From Corynebacterium liangguodongii (GTDB taxonomy: Bacteria; Actinomycetota; Actinomycetes; Mycobacteriales; Mycobacteriaceae), in the NCBI RefSeq assembly GCF_003070865.1, contig NZ_CP026948.1, forward strand, positions 1,860,001 to 1,924,000: a stretch of DNA of 64,000 nt, read 5' to 3'. The notes beneath the pieces are model-generated. The model saw nothing but the letters and a program-made list of their open reading frames with translations, did not search any database and had not been told where the DNA came from. Positions 22,179-35,786 of this stretch are shown piece after piece. Position 1 is the first letter of the stretch. Each line of letters begins with the position of its first letter. A program made the position numbers and the translations under genes.

Positions 22179-22522
22179 ACGCATTCTTTTCTAGCTTGGC
22201 CGCGGTCGCCGCCGGTGGTTTCCTCGGCGGAGTCTCACGCTGGGCGCTCAGTCGTGTGCCCGGGGGGCTGACCGGGACGTGGGTGGCAAACGTGCTGGGG
22301 TGCGCCGCGCTCGGCATGTGCGTAGCGTCACCGAGCATCTGGGTGACTTTTGTCGGCGCGGGGTTCGCTGGGGCACTGAGCACCCTATCCACGCTGTCGA
22401 AGGAGCTCGGCGCCTTGCTCAAGGCGCAACGCAGCCGCGCGGCCTGGTCCTACTTCTTCGTAACAATCACGGGCGGCACCGTCGCCGCGCTCGCAGGGCT
22501 CAGCATCGCCTACTGGTTGTAG
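22175..22522 (+). CDS. crcB: fluoride efflux channel subunit CrcB (second copy)
   Basis: 115-residue partner of the preceding gene with four predicted helices. VANVLGCAALGM keeps the conserved Asn; the usual GGFTTFST is replaced by AGALSTLSTLSKEL, as one expects when the two halves of the dimer have diverged. The gene pair would remove fluoride passively. No fluoride riboswitch is apparent upstream of the pair. Confidence 0.88.
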   Translation: MNAFFSSLAAVAAGGFLGGVSRWALSRVPGGLTGTWVANVLGCAALGMCVASPSIWVTFVGAGFAGALSTLSTLSKELGALLKAQRSRAAWSYFFVTITGGTVAALAGLSIAYWL

Positions 22523-22542
22523 AACCTCAATAGTGTCAATCC

Positions 22543-23997
22543 CTAGCGAGAGATCGTCTTTCGCGGTACGAGTAGCCCCACCACGGCAAGCGCCGAGACC
22601 GCTAAAGCGAGGGAGCCGAAGAGCGCGACAGAGCCCGCTTGCCGTGCGGCGACATCCCCGCCGGACGAAAACTCGACTAAACCGTCCAGGCTTCCAACAA
22701 GCCAGCCGCCATCCCTGCTCACAAGGAACAAGACCGAGGACACCGCAATACCGAAGCCGTTGCCGAGTGCAGAGGCCATCTTGTAAAAGCCTGAACCTAC
22801 GCCAAGCTTTGAAGCGGGCAGCGCGCTGAGCGCCGCGTCAGTCGCAGGGGTAGCAAAAATTGCCAGCCCTCCGCCGAGGATGAAAGTGCCCACCACGGCG
22901 GTGACCATGTACGCACCTAACGGCAAGAACGTCGGGGTAAGGAGCATCACTGCAACGGCAACGAGGCTCGTTGCGATAAGCATCGGCGTCCTTGCACCGA
23001 AGCTGCCTAAAAGCTTTTCGCCCAAGCGCAAGCAGATGAAGATGCCAGCAGCAAAACCCAAAGTGAGTAAGCCCGTTTTTGCAACGCTAAGGCCATAGCC
23101 CAACTGAAGCACCCACAGCGCCGCAATGAGCCCACCACCGACTGCGTTGGCAAGGAAATTCGCGGCAACGACGCTGCTGTACTGGCGGTTCGCAAGAAGA
23201 GCGAAGTCAAGAAACGCCTCAGAGCCCTTGGCCTTCTCGATGACCACAAAGCAAGCCACAACCAAAGCAGAAGCGACAACGATACTCCAAGGAACAACGC
23301 CGCCCCAGTCAAACGCGCTGCCCTGCGTGATTAGAACGAAGACCAGAGCCGTCGCTAACGCGAACGTCCCCGCCCCAGCCCAGTCAAGCCCTTTGACGCC
23401 ACTGCGAGGGGTGTCGGTCTCTGGGGCGCGACGCACGAGTAGGGAGGCGATCACCGACACCACAGCGCCGAAGAAAAATACCCCACGCCATCCGATCGGT
23501 GATTGCGCCAAAATGCCACCGAAGAAACCTGCCAGGCCTGAGGCACCGAAGCTGCCAAAAGACCACATGGAAATCGCACGCCGCCTCTCATTCCCTTCCC
23601 AATAACGCTGCACTATGGTCAGCGTCGCGGGCATGATCAGCGCGGCAGCGATTCCCTGGAGTACACGTCCACATACGAAGAACCACACCGCCAAATCCCC
23701 GGCAGGAGCACATGCGAGGAGAAGTGAGCCGATCAGATTGATAAGGTTACCGACTAGAACCATTCTGACGTGGCCGTTGCGGTCGGCAATGCTGCCGAAT
23801 ACCGCGATGAACATCCCGCAAACTACACCTGCGACCGCAATTCCAGCACCGGTGATAGACTCGCTGATCTCGAGTGATTCAGTGATCAGCGGAGCGTTGA
23901 TGTTAGCGGTCTGAGCGAAAAGCCAGAACGTCGATACACTAAGAACGAGCCCGACGAGTAGCGCGTCGTTACCGCGGTAAGCCGTTTCGGCGTGCAT
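22543..23997 (-). CDS. MFS transporter, DHA2-like (14 helices)
   Basis: A 484-residue major facilitator with about fourteen hydrophobic segments, of the drug/proton antiporter (DHA2) type. After the first helix comes ITESLEISESITGAGIAVAG, then the motif-A loop GSIADRNGHVRMVLVGN, and later RVLQGIAAALIMPATLTIVQR (motif C region). A strong AGGAGGAG lies 5 nt before the ATG. The DNA is visibly less GC-rich than its neighbours and codon use differs (many AAG/GCA/ACA in runs), which points to horizontal acquisition. Substrate is unknown; an inverted repeat sits in its leader. Confidence 0.88.
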   Translation of the reverse strand: MHAETAYRGNDALLVGLVLSVSTFWLFAQTANINAPLITESLEISESITGAGIAVAGVVCGMFIAVFGSIADRNGHVRMVLVGNLINLIGSLLLACAPAGDLAVWFFVCGRVLQGIAAALIMPATLTIVQRYWEGNERRRAISMWSFGSFGASGLAGFFGGILAQSPIGWRGVFFFGAVVSVIASLLVRRAPETDTPRSGVKGLDWAGAGTFALATALVFVLITQGSAFDWGGVVPWSIVVASALVVACFVVIEKAKGSEAFLDFALLANRQYSSVVAANFLANAVGGGLIAALWVLQLGYGLSVAKTGLLTLGFAAGIFICLRLGEKLLGSFGARTPMLIATSLVAVAVMLLTPTFLPLGAYMVTAVVGTFILGGGLAIFATPATDAALSALPASKLGVGSGFYKMASALGNGFGIAVSSVLFLVSRDGGWLVGSLDGLVEFSSGGDVAARQAGSVALFGSLALAVSALAVVGLLVPRKTISR

Positions 23998-24015
23998 GGA
24001 TCTCCTCCTTATATA

Positions 24016-24043
24016 GAGGATTCTCTGCTTTCAGAGACCCCTC
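24016..24043 (-). promoter_or_regulatory. inverted repeat in the MFS gene leader
   Basis: TCTCTG and CAGAGA arms with short flanking GAGG/CCTC complementarity, about 20-45 nt upstream of the MFS start codon. It could be an operator for a TetR/MarR-type repressor or an RNA hairpin near the ribosome-binding site. The 200 nt beyond it, up to 24248, hold nothing I can assign. Confidence 0.4.
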
Positions 24044-24248
24044 TTCATAGATAACTGCTGAAAAGCATGATATTCGCTTGGAGATGCCCCCGCGGGCAAA
24101 TGAAAGAAAAATCTTCGGCGCATGCTGACCCGCCGTTTCACCGCACAAATCCCATCCTGAAAACAGGCTCACGCTTAATTGGCTTCCTCCAGCCCCCGCG
24201 CGTTGGAGACTTTGCAGAAAGCCCAACGGTGTCGCTTCATAGCAGGCA

Positions 24249-24503
24249 GTGCACGGGGTGGTTGAGCCTCTTGCGTGTTATGTTCTCGAGCCTGTGACGG
24301 GTCGTACGCATCAGTTGCGGGTACAGATGTGTGCGGCGGGGGTGCCGATTGTGGGTGATCCGCTCTACCCCACCGCGGTGTCGGGGGGTGTGGAGGATTT
24401 TCGTGTGCCGATGCGTCTGGCCGCGGTCGTGCTCGAGTTCACGGATCCGTTGACCGGCCGTGGGCGGTGTTTTGGGTTGGACGCGTGCGGGTTGTGGGGA
24501 TAG
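24249..24503 (+). pseudogene. RluA-family pseudouridine synthase, C-terminal remnant
   Basis: About 80 residues matching the end of a 23S/tRNA pseudouridine synthase: YVLEPVTGRTHQLRVQMC is the conserved RTHQ(I/L)R motif, followed by GVPIVGDPLYP. The catalytic domain with the HRLDxxTSG motif, some 200 residues, is missing and the homology begins abruptly around 24264. The break coincides with the edge of the less GC-rich MFS segment, which suggests the gene was cut by that insertion or deletion event. Confidence 0.8.
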
Positions 24504-24504
24504 C

Positions 24505-24537
24505 AAAAACGGCCCGCCGTGGTGGTGGGCCGTTTTT
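24505..24537. terminator. bidirectional terminator after the rRNA operon
   Basis: AAAAACGGCCC / GGGCCGTTTTT stem with a T-run on both strands, between the 5S gene (minus) and the pseudouridine synthase remnant (plus). Confidence 0.9.
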
Positions 24538-24552
24538 GTGGTGTGAAGTTGT

Positions 24553-24671
24553 TGGGTCGGCGGTAACTTACTCTCCCACCCCCTCCCGGGGGCAGTACCA
24601 TCAGCGCGGGCGGGCTTAGCTTCCGGGTTCGGAATGGGTCCGGGCGTTTCCCCGCCGCCATCAACCACCGA
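24553..24671 (-). rRNA. rrf: 5S ribosomal RNA
   Basis: The minus strand shows the conserved 5S core GAAACGCCCGGACCCATTCC and GAACCCGGAAGCTAAGCC and complementary ends (TGTCGGTGG ... CCGCCGACC). Ends are estimated to within a few bases. Confidence 0.95.
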
Positions 24672-24716
24672 CACACTTTGTGGGGTCACAATATGGTGTT
24701 GTTGTGGTGTGTCAGA

Positions 24717-24737
24717 TACTGCATAGTGGACGCGTGC
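24717..24737 (-). promoter_or_regulatory. 23S processing stem, 3' arm
   Basis: TACTGCATAGTGGACGCG here is nearly the reverse complement of 27857-27877. The two would pair around the 23S RNA and form an RNase III-type processing stem. Confidence 0.6.
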
Positions 24738-24751
24738 ACCCCTTTTGTTGT

Positions 24752-29693
<4,942 letters not shown>

Positions 29694-30193
29694 CATTTCG
29701 TCAAGAAACATCAGGCCGTGAAAAGCCCAACCCCAACCAAAAACCAACCCCACAACAACAACAACAACATCACAGGGAAGGCCAAACAATCTTTCCATTC
29801 ACGCAGCCAACAATCAACCACGCACCACAACCACACACAAGTGCAGCCACAAGCAGCATCGCCATCAAAAGTTCACGACACCACCACCAGCACACACCAC
29901 AACCCACACACAAAGCATGAGCACGCAGCCACAGCACGCAACCAACAATCAACCACGCACACACAAAACAAAAAAGTACATTGGCACACTATCGAGTTCT
30001 CACACAACACACGCACACCAGCACACAAGCCACAACACGGGCCCACACACCAGCAGCTTCCAGCGATCGTTTTCCTACCCGCCACACACCCACAACCAGT
30101 GAGCGGGGCGCTGTCGGTCTCGCTGACTCAGATAAACCTACACACCCCACCACACCAACACAAATCCCCAGCACACACGGGGTAAACGCGCGG
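29694..30193 (-). promoter_or_regulatory. rRNA operon leader and promoter region
   Basis: 500 nt between murA and the 16S gene without a protein gene. The transcribed strand is G/T-rich with repeated blocks: ACAATCAACCACGCAC occurs at 29811 and again near 29945. The minus-strand element GAGAACTCGATAGTGTGCC (29986-30004) closely resembles the antitermination/processing leader box known from mycobacterial rrn operons. Individual promoters could not be fixed. Confidence 0.6.
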
Positions 30194-31444
30194 TTAAACG
30201 CGCCTTACGTCTGCACCGAGCTCGACGAGGCTCTCGACGAAGTTCGGGTAGCCGCGGTCGATGTGGCTGACGTCGTGGACACAGGTGACGCCGTCTGCGA
30301 CAAGCCCGGCGAGGACGAGCCCCGCCCCGGCGCGGATGTCGGAGGCCCACACGTCCGTAGACGAGAGGGTTTCTACCCCGCGGAGGACGACGTGGTGCCC
30401 ATCCACGTTCGCGTCCGCTCCGAGGCGGAGCATCTCATCGACGAAGCGGAAGCGCGCTTCGAAGACGTTCTCCGTGATCACGGACACGCCGTCGGCAATT
30501 GCGGCGATGCCGATCGCCATCGGCTGGAGGTCCGTGGGAAAACCAGGGAACGGCAGGGTTTGGTAGTCCACCGCCTTCGGCCGCTGGCGCTGGCGGATGC
30601 GGAATCCGCTGTCATAGGTCTCTACCTCTGCCCCTGCTGTCTTGAGCTTGGAGAGCGCCAGATGGAGGTGGCGCGGGGCGATCCCCCCGACGGTGATATC
30701 CCCCTGCGTCATTGCGGCCGCGTAGGCCCACGTTCCCGCAACGATGCGGTCCCCAACGACGACGTGCTGCGTCGGGGAGAGCTTCTCTACCCCATCGATG
30801 GTGATGGTGGACGTGCCAGCCCCGGCAATTCTGGCCCCCATGGAGTTGAGCATGTCGCAGAGATCAACGATCTCGGGTTCACGGGCCGCGTTGTCGAGGA
30901 CCGTGCGTCCACTGGCGAGAACGGCCGCGGTGACGATGTTTTCGGTCGCGCCGACGGAGGGGAAATCGAGTGAGATCTTTGCACCGGTGAGCTGCTGCGC
31001 CCTCGCCACCACGGCCCCGTGCTCGATGTGGGTCGTCGCGCCGAGCTTCTCCAGACCGGATTGGTGCATGTCAAGGGGCCTGGAGCCGATCGCGTCACCG
31101 CCGGGGAGCGCTACGTAGGCCTCCTTGCATCGCGCAACGAGGGGGCCGAGCACGGCGACGGACGCGCGGAACTGGCGCACCGCGTCGAAGTCGGCGTGGG
31201 GGGAGACCTCGGCTGGCGTGGTAATGGTGACAACAGTGCCATCGACCCGCACGTCGCATCCGAGACCGACGAGCACGTCTCGCATGAGCGGGACGTCGAG
31301 AATCTCGGGGCAGTTGTACAGCGTTGTCGTCCCCTCCGCAAGCAGGGCTGCAGCCATGAGTTTGAGCACGCTGTTCTTGGCGCCGTCGACACGCACAACG
31401 CCGGAGAGCTGCGTGCCCCCGTGGACTAAAAAGCGTTCCTTCAC
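30194..31444 (-). CDS. murA: UDP-N-acetylglucosamine 1-carboxyvinyltransferase
   Basis: First committed step of peptidoglycan synthesis, transfer of enolpyruvate from PEP to UDP-GlcNAc. The 416-residue protein has the N-terminal [18 protein letters not shown] and the active-site loop [20 protein letters not shown]. In that loop the usual catalytic Cys (fosfomycin target) is Asp117, codon at 31094-31096. I chose GTG at 31444, giving [10 protein letters not shown] as in relatives; another GTG lies three codons upstream. It is directly upstream of the rRNA operon, the murA-rrs order also seen in mycobacteria. Confidence 0.95.
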   Translation of the reverse strand: MKERFLVHGGTQLSGVVRVDGAKNSVLKLMAAALLAEGTTTLYNCPEILDVPLMRDVLVGLGCDVRVDGTVVTITTPAEVSPHADFDAVRQFRASVAVLGPLVARCKEAYVALPGGDAIGSRPLDMHQSGLEKLGATTHIEHGAVVARAQQLTGAKISLDFPSVGATENIVTAAVLASGRTVLDNAAREPEIVDLCDMLNSMGARIAGAGTSTITIDGVEKLSPTQHVVVGDRIVAGTWAYAAAMTQGDITVGGIAPRHLHLALSKLKTAGAEVETYDSGFRIRQRQRPKAVDYQTLPFPGFPTDLQPMAIGIAAIADGVSVITENVFEARFRFVDEMLRLGADANVDGHHVVLRGVETLSSTDVWASDIRAGAGLVLAGLVADGVTCVHDVSHIDRGYPNFVESLVELGADVRRV

Positions 31445-31479
31445 ACACCTCACAGTACTGAAAACCCGCGAGGGCCCCG

Positions 31480-32319
31480 CTAAGGCAGGGCACCGATGCG
31501 GCGCGCGGCATTGACTGCCTCGTAGCGCGTGTGCGCGCCGAGCTTGCGCATCACGCTGCGCAAATACGACTTCACGGTCTCGGCACCGATGCCCATCTCC
31601 TCTGCGGCCTCGACGTTGGTGTGCCCGAGCGCGACGCAGGAGAGCACGTCGATCTCACGGGCAGAGAGCTTCGTCGTGTGCATCGCCCGCACCGGCGTGA
31701 CCATCTGGTCGCACAACGCCTCAAGCTCGCGGCGCAGTTCGTCGTTTTCGATCCTATTTGTGAGCATGCGCAGCTTCGAATGCGCGGAGCGGACCTGCTC
31801 CCATTCCGCCCCATTCATCACCCTTCCGGCCTTGGAAGAACCCCTGCCCCCTTCCGCCTGGCGCAGCGCCGCCCCCACCGCCAGGTCCTGTTCGAGCGAA
31901 CGGGCCGTCATGGTGACTTCCTCGATAACCTTGTCTCCGAGGCGGACCGGGGAATGCACGCCGACGTAGAGCACGCCTCGGATCTCCCGCTGCACAATGA
32001 CGGGGACGGCGACAATGGAGTGGAGGCCCTCATCCTGGATCTGCCGGTCGTACTCGTGGGAGATCACACTGGCGCGCGTGTAGTCCGAGATACCGACGGC
32101 GCGCCGTGTCGCGACCACCCTACCGCCAATGCCTGCGCCGGGCTCGATGATGAGATTTTGCAACGCAGGCGTGCGCAGGCCGATCCACTGGGTGATCTGG
32201 AGGCGGTTGTCTGTCAGCAGCGTGCCGAACATTGCTACGGGGATGCCGGTGGATGTCTTCAGCGCGGTCAATGCCGCGCGGATAGCGTCATCTTCGTCCC
32301 TCAAACGTTGCGCGTCCAT
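31480..32319 (-). CDS. ramA: LuxR-type regulator of acetate and carbon metabolism, RamA
   Basis: Transcription factor of 279 residues with an N-terminal GAF-like sensor domain (about residues 20-150, including [21 protein letters not shown] and [15 protein letters not shown]) and a C-terminal LuxR helix-turn-helix (about 215-279, [20 protein letters not shown] and [20 protein letters not shown]). It agrees almost residue by residue with what I recall of C. glutamicum RamA, an activator of ack-pta, aceA/aceB and other genes, and sits next to cysK as there. AAGGA lies 6 nt before the ATG. The upstream 320 nt contain several ACCCC/GGGGT runs, the known RamA motif, so autoregulation is likely. 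Confidence 0.93.
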   Translation of the reverse strand: MDAQRLRDEDDAIRAALTALKTSTGIPVAMFGTLLTDNRLQITQWIGLRTPALQNLIIEPGAGIGGRVVATRRAVGISDYTRASVISHEYDRQIQDEGLHSIVAVPVIVQREIRGVLYVGVHSPVRLGDKVIEEVTMTARSLEQDLAVGAALRQAEGGRGSSKAGRVMNGAEWEQVRSAHSKLRMLTNRIENDELRRELEALCDQMVTPVRAMHTTKLSAREIDVLSCVALGHTNVEAAEEMGIGAETVKSYLRSVMRKLGAHTRYEAVNAARRIGALP

Positions 32320-32344
32320 GGCCTATCCTTACACACGTCTCCCC

Positions 32345-32460
32345 TCCCCTGAGCCACCCCTATGGGTGTCCCCATTAGGGGGAGGGATCCTGTACCTATC
32401 AGATGCTAAACCCTCTCCAGCATACCCCGAGACCGGGGGTAGCCCAATTTCCCCACTCAC
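32345..32460. promoter_or_regulatory. G/C-run cluster upstream of ramA, possible RamA sites
   Basis: In about 115 nt there are runs such as ACCCCT, TCCCCA, AGGGGGA, ACCCCG and GGGGGT. RamA in C. glutamicum binds tandem A/C/T-G4-6-T/C or AC4-5-A/G/T stretches. Binding here is inferred. Confidence 0.45.
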
Positions 32461-32508
32461 CCCCGCTTCGACGCACAGGACCGGCATACCGGGCAGTTCG
32501 GCAAATAA

Positions 32509-32522
32509 AGACTACTTAGTCT
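32509..32522. promoter_or_regulatory. McbR-like operator upstream of cysK
   Basis: AGAC-TACTTA-GTCT fits the TAGAC-N6-GTCTA operator of the sulfur regulator McbR in all but the outermost base on each side. It lies upstream of a TATGCT element at 32535-32540 and about 120 nt before cysK. Confidence 0.65.
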
Positions 32523-32642
32523 GTTTTGGGTGTGTATGCTGATGGGTGTCGGACGCAGTGGGCCCAGTCAGGCGCGCGGACGTCCCGTATGAACCGAACG
32601 AACACCACCATCAGGGGGTAAGAACCCCCCTAAGGAGAACTC

Positions 32643-33578
32643 ATGGCAAAAATCGCTAGTAACGTCCTCGACCTCATCGGAGGCACCCCGCTCGTCGAGC
32701 TCCAGCGCGTATCCAAGGACACTGGGGCCCGTGTCCTTGCGAAGCTCGAGTTCTACAACCCGGCAAACTCCGTGAAGGACCGCATCGGCAAGGCCATCGT
32801 CGAGGCCGCCGAGGAGTCCGGCGAGCTCAAGCCGGGCGGCACCATCGTCGAGGCCACCTCCGGCAACACCGGCATCGCGCTCGCGCTGGCCGGCGCGGCC
32901 AAGGGCTACAAGGTCATCCTCACCATGCCCGAGACGATGTCGACCGAGCGCCGCGTCGTCCTGCGCGCCCTCGGCGCCCAGATCGAGCTCACCCCCGGCG
33001 CCGCCGGGATGAAGGGCGCCGTGGAGAAGGCGAACGAAATCGTAGCCAACACCCAAAACGCCATCCTGGCCCGCCAGTTCGAAAACGCCGCCAACCCGCG
33101 CATCCACTACAACACCACGGGCCCCGAGCTCTGGGATGACACCGACGGCGAAATCGACATCCTCGTCGCCGGCGTGGGCACCGGCGGCACCATCTCCGGC
33201 GCCGGCAAGTACCTCAAGGAGCACAAGCCCGAGGTCAAGCTCGTCGCCGTCGAGCCCGCCGCCTCCCCGCTGCTGTCTAAGGGCGAGGCCGGCCCGCACA
33301 AGCTGCAGGGCCTCGGCGCGAACTTCGTGCCCGGCACGCTCGATCGCGAGCTTCTCGACGAAATCATCACCGTGACCAACGAAGACGCCTTCGCCGCCTC
33401 CCGCGAGCTCGCCCGCGCTGAAGGCATCCTCGGCGGCATCTCCACCGGCGCGAACATCACCGCGGCCCTCGAGGTCGCATCGCGGCCCGAAAACGCCGGA
33501 AAGACGATCGTCTTCATCGTCCCCGACTTCGGCGAGCGCTACATCTCGACCCCGCTGTTCGAGGACATCCGCGACTAG
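32643..33578 (+). CDS. cysK: O-acetylserine sulfhydrylase (cysteine synthase A)
   Basis: PLP enzyme that makes cysteine from O-acetylserine and sulfide. The 311-residue protein has the Schiff-base lysine in [14 protein letters not shown] (about residue 43), the substrate loop [10 protein letters not shown], the PLP-phosphate loop [15 protein letters not shown] and the GISTGAN segment. TAAGGAG lies 6 nt before the ATG. An McbR-like operator lies upstream, and cysE follows after a terminator, so the two cysteine genes have separate promoters. Confidence 0.97.
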   Translation: MAKIASNVLDLIGGTPLVELQRVSKDTGARVLAKLEFYNPANSVKDRIGKAIVEAAEESGELKPGGTIVEATSGNTGIALALAGAAKGYKVILTMPETMSTERRVVLRALGAQIELTPGAAGMKGAVEKANEIVANTQNAILARQFENAANPRIHYNTTGPELWDDTDGEIDILVAGVGTGGTISGAGKYLKEHKPEVKLVAVEPAASPLLSKGEAGPHKLQGLGANFVPGTLDRELLDEIITVTNEDAFAASRELARAEGILGGISTGANITAALEVASRPENAGKTIVFIVPDFGERYISTPLFEDIRD

Positions 33579-33617
33579 CCCACAGGTGAGAAGACCTCAG
33601 AGGTCTCGCTGACGTGA

Positions 33618-33646
33618 GAGCGGCCCCCACATCGCGGGGGCCGCTC
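33618..33646 (+). terminator. terminator after cysK
   Basis: Perfect 11-bp stem GAGCGGCCCCC / GGGGGCCGCTC with a 7-nt loop, followed by GTTGTCGTT. 40 nt past the cysK stop. Confidence 0.85.
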
Positions 33647-33744
33647 GTTGTCGTTGGGGCTTGCTGAGGCGTCGCCAAGCGGCGTGAATCTAAACCACGC
33701 AGCGGCCCGTGGCGTGTGCTGCGTCACTGATATGCTCGGTCACC

Positions 33745-34332
33745 ATGATGAAAGTCCTGCGGACGATCAAAGAAGACCTCGACAACGCGCGCGTACACGA
33801 CCCGGCGGCCCGCGGAGACCTCGAAAACGCCATCGTGTACTCAGGCCTCCACGCGATCTGGATTCATCGCGCCTGCCACGCGATGTGGACGAGGGGGCAC
33901 AGGGCCCCGGCGCGCATCCTCGCCCAGTTCAATCGGTTCCTCACCGGCATCGAGATCCACCCCGGCGCGACGATCGGGCGGCGCTTCTTTATCGACCACG
34001 GCATGGGCATCGTCATCGGGGAGACCGCCGAGATCGGCGACAACGTCATGCTCTACCACGGCGTGACGCTCGGCGGGCAGGTCCTCACCCAAACGAAACG
34101 CCACCCCACCATCGAAGACAACGTCGTCATCGGGGCCGGGGCGAAGATCTTAGGCCCCATCACGATCGGTGAGGGCTCCGCGATCGGCGCGAACGCTGTG
34201 GTCACCAAATCGGTTCCGCCGCATTCCATCGCTACCGGCGTGCCCGCTAAACACCGCAAGCGGATGAGCGACGAGAAGCGGCACCTCGTCGACCCGGATA
34301 ACTACATCGACCCGGGCAGCTACGTCATCTAG
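33745..34332 (+). CDS. cysE: serine O-acetyltransferase
   Basis: Makes O-acetylserine from serine and acetyl-CoA, the substrate for CysK upstream. The 195-residue protein has a short helical N-terminus and a left-handed beta-helix of hexapeptide repeats with [41 protein letters not shown] and [18 protein letters not shown]. Two ATGs follow each other at 33745 and 33748. TATGCT at 33731-33736 ends 8 nt before the first, with no ribosome-binding site, so a leaderless mRNA is likely. This short form lacks the long N-terminal domain of enterobacterial CysE. Confidence 0.95.
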   Translation: MMKVLRTIKEDLDNARVHDPAARGDLENAIVYSGLHAIWIHRACHAMWTRGHRAPARILAQFNRFLTGIEIHPGATIGRRFFIDHGMGIVIGETAEIGDNVMLYHGVTLGGQVLTQTKRHPTIEDNVVIGAGAKILGPITIGEGSAIGANAVVTKSVPPHSIATGVPAKHRKRMSDEKRHLVDPDNYIDPGSYVI

Positions 34333-34342
34333 CTCCGGGAGA

Positions 34343-34642
34343 CTAGCCCACCACGAGGTCGCTGTATTCGGGGTTCTTCTGCACGAATCCCGCCACGGCA
34401 GAGCACGTCGGGATGATCCGCTTCCCGGCCCTGCGTGTGTCGTCCAACGCGTAGCGGATAAGCGGCGCCGAGAGCCCGCGCCCGCGGAATTCCGGGAGCA
34501 CCACGGTGTGGTTGAAGTCGCGCACCTGCCCTGCGCGCTCGTCGAAGTTGGCGAACCCGGCCAATGCGCCGTCGAGAAGAATCTCGTACCTGCCGGCCTC
34601 TGGGTTGACGCGGACCAGCGTGTCGGGCTGGGGTTGAGTCAC
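34343..34642 (-). CDS. GNAT-family N-acetyltransferase, short YjdJ type
   Basis: A 99-residue minimal acetyltransferase. The acetyl-CoA binding motif is VLPEFRGRGLSAPLIRYALD, preceded by the strand pair GRYEILLDGALAGFANFDE and followed by GKRIIPTCSAVAGFVQKNPEY, typical of the COG2388 group. GTG at 34642 is the most likely start; an upstream in-frame ATG would add 31 residues without homology. Convergent with cysE, 10 nt apart. Substrate unknown. Confidence 0.85.
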   Translation of the reverse strand: MTQPQPDTLVRVNPEAGRYEILLDGALAGFANFDERAGQVRDFNHTVVLPEFRGRGLSAPLIRYALDDTRRAGKRIIPTCSAVAGFVQKNPEYSDLVVG

Positions 34643-34740
34643 GGGGGACTGCCTTTCTGCGCCCGATTGCCGGGCCTTTCGAGGATTTCGCCCCACAATA
34701 GCAAACCCCCCTGCCGAAACAGGGGGGGTGCTCATGAGTG

Positions 34741-34813
34741 TGGCCAGAGCCAGGATCGAACTGGCGACCCCACACTTTTCAGGCGTGTGCTCTACCGACT
34801 GAGCTATCTGGCC
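34741..34813 (-). tRNA. tRNA-Phe (GAA)
   Basis: 73-nt cloverleaf; acceptor GGCCAGA/TCTGGCC, anticodon loop CTGAAAA (GAA), T-arm CCAGTTCGATCCTGG. Confidence 0.96.
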
Positions 34814-34846
34814 AGAACGGGGGCTCTCACAATGGAGACCGTTCCG

Positions 34847-34920
34847 CGACCCTGACGGGACTTGAACCCGCGACCTCCGCCGTGACAGGGCGGCGCGCTA
34901 ACCAACTGCGCCACAGGGCC
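34847..34920 (-). tRNA. tRNA-Asp (GTC)
   Basis: 74-nt cloverleaf; acceptor GGCCCTG/CAGGGTC, anticodon loop CTGTCAC (GTC). Identical in sequence to the second copy at 35144. Confidence 0.96.
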
Positions 34921-35143
34921 AGGTGTGAAGCTATCTCTCACCTTGCAGCTTAGGCGAGGTTGTGCACCGCGCTAAGCACGAGAAGTCACTTTACACAGCG
35001 CCCTCTCACAGTGACAAATCGCCAGTTAAAAGGCCTTATCGCGGCGCACCGGCGTGCCACCCAGCCCCGCATACCCAGCCCCGCATACAGAAAGACGGTC
35101 AAGGCACTCCCCGAGGGAAACCTTGACCGCCGAATGACTTCTG

Positions 35144-35217
35144 CGACCCTGACGGGACTTGAACCCGCGACCTCCGCCGTGACAGGGCGGCGCGCTAACC
35201 AACTGCGCCACAGGGCC
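35144..35217 (-). tRNA. tRNA-Asp (GTC), second copy
   Basis: Same 74-nt sequence as at 34847-34920. The 223 nt between the copies hold no gene; the only visible structure is a short direct repeat CCCCGCATAC near 35070. Confidence 0.96.
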
Positions 35218-35266
35218 AATGCGCAGCAAAAAGGATCTGCGCACGGTTTCGGGACGTTGACCCGAG

Positions 35267-35339
35267 TACCCCCAACGGGATTCGAACCCGTGTTGCCGCC
35301 GTGAAAGGGCGGAGTCCTAGGCCGCTAGACGATGGGGGC
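35267..35339 (-). tRNA. tRNA-Glu (TTC)
   Basis: 73-nt cloverleaf; acceptor GCCCCCA/TGGGGGT, anticodon loop CTTTCAC (TTC). First gene of a minus-strand cluster Glu-Asp-Asp-Phe. Confidence 0.96.
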
Positions 35340-35435
35340 AAGCTAGCTAAAAACATCTCGCTCTTAGGCAGCCTGTCCATCATAAACCGGCCCACAAAGG
35401 TGGAACAAACCTGCAGGCCATGTAGAGTTTTCTCT

Positions 35436-35786
35436 ATGACGAGCGAACACCCGGCGGCGGAGCAATCCGGCGCTGCACGCCCCGCATCCCCCGAATTCCC
35501 CGGCTCCCACGGCTACAGCCACGACAAGGCCCGCTACGCCGCGCGCATGCGGCGCATCGAGGGCCAGGTGCGCGGAATTTCGCGGATGATCGAGGACGAC
35601 AAGTATTGCATCGACATCCTCACCCAGATCTCCGCGGCGACCTCCGCGCTCGAAAACGTCGGGCTCGCGCTTCTCGACGAACACCTGGCGCACTGCGTCG
35701 CCGGAGCAGCAGGGGCCTCCCCGGACGCCGTCGACGCTAGGGTGGAAGAGGCAATGCAGGCAATCAAGAGGATGGTGAAAAGCTGA
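35436..35786 (+). CDS. CsoR-type copper-sensing repressor
   Basis: A 116-residue all-helical metal-sensing repressor. After a disordered 25-residue N-terminus comes ARMRRIEGQVRGISRMIEDD (DNA-binding helix) and the Cys-His-Cys copper site: C58 in DKYCIDIL, H83 and C87 in DEHLAHC. This set matches Cu(I)-binding CsoR rather than RcnR or CstR. TAGAGT ends about 8 nt before the ATG without a ribosome-binding site, so it may be leaderless. It overlaps the next gene by TGATG. No copper transporter or chaperone is nearby, which is unusual for csoR. Confidence 0.88.
   Translation: MTSEHPAAEQSGAARPASPEFPGSHGYSHDKARYAARMRRIEGQVRGISRMIEDDKYCIDILTQISAATSALENVGLALLDEHLAHCVAGAAGASPDAVDARVEEAMQAIKRMVKS

Noticed and set aside
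34738..35304. Short proteins with TLTGLEPATSAVTGRRANQL
   Set aside because: These are translations of the two identical tRNA-Asp genes.
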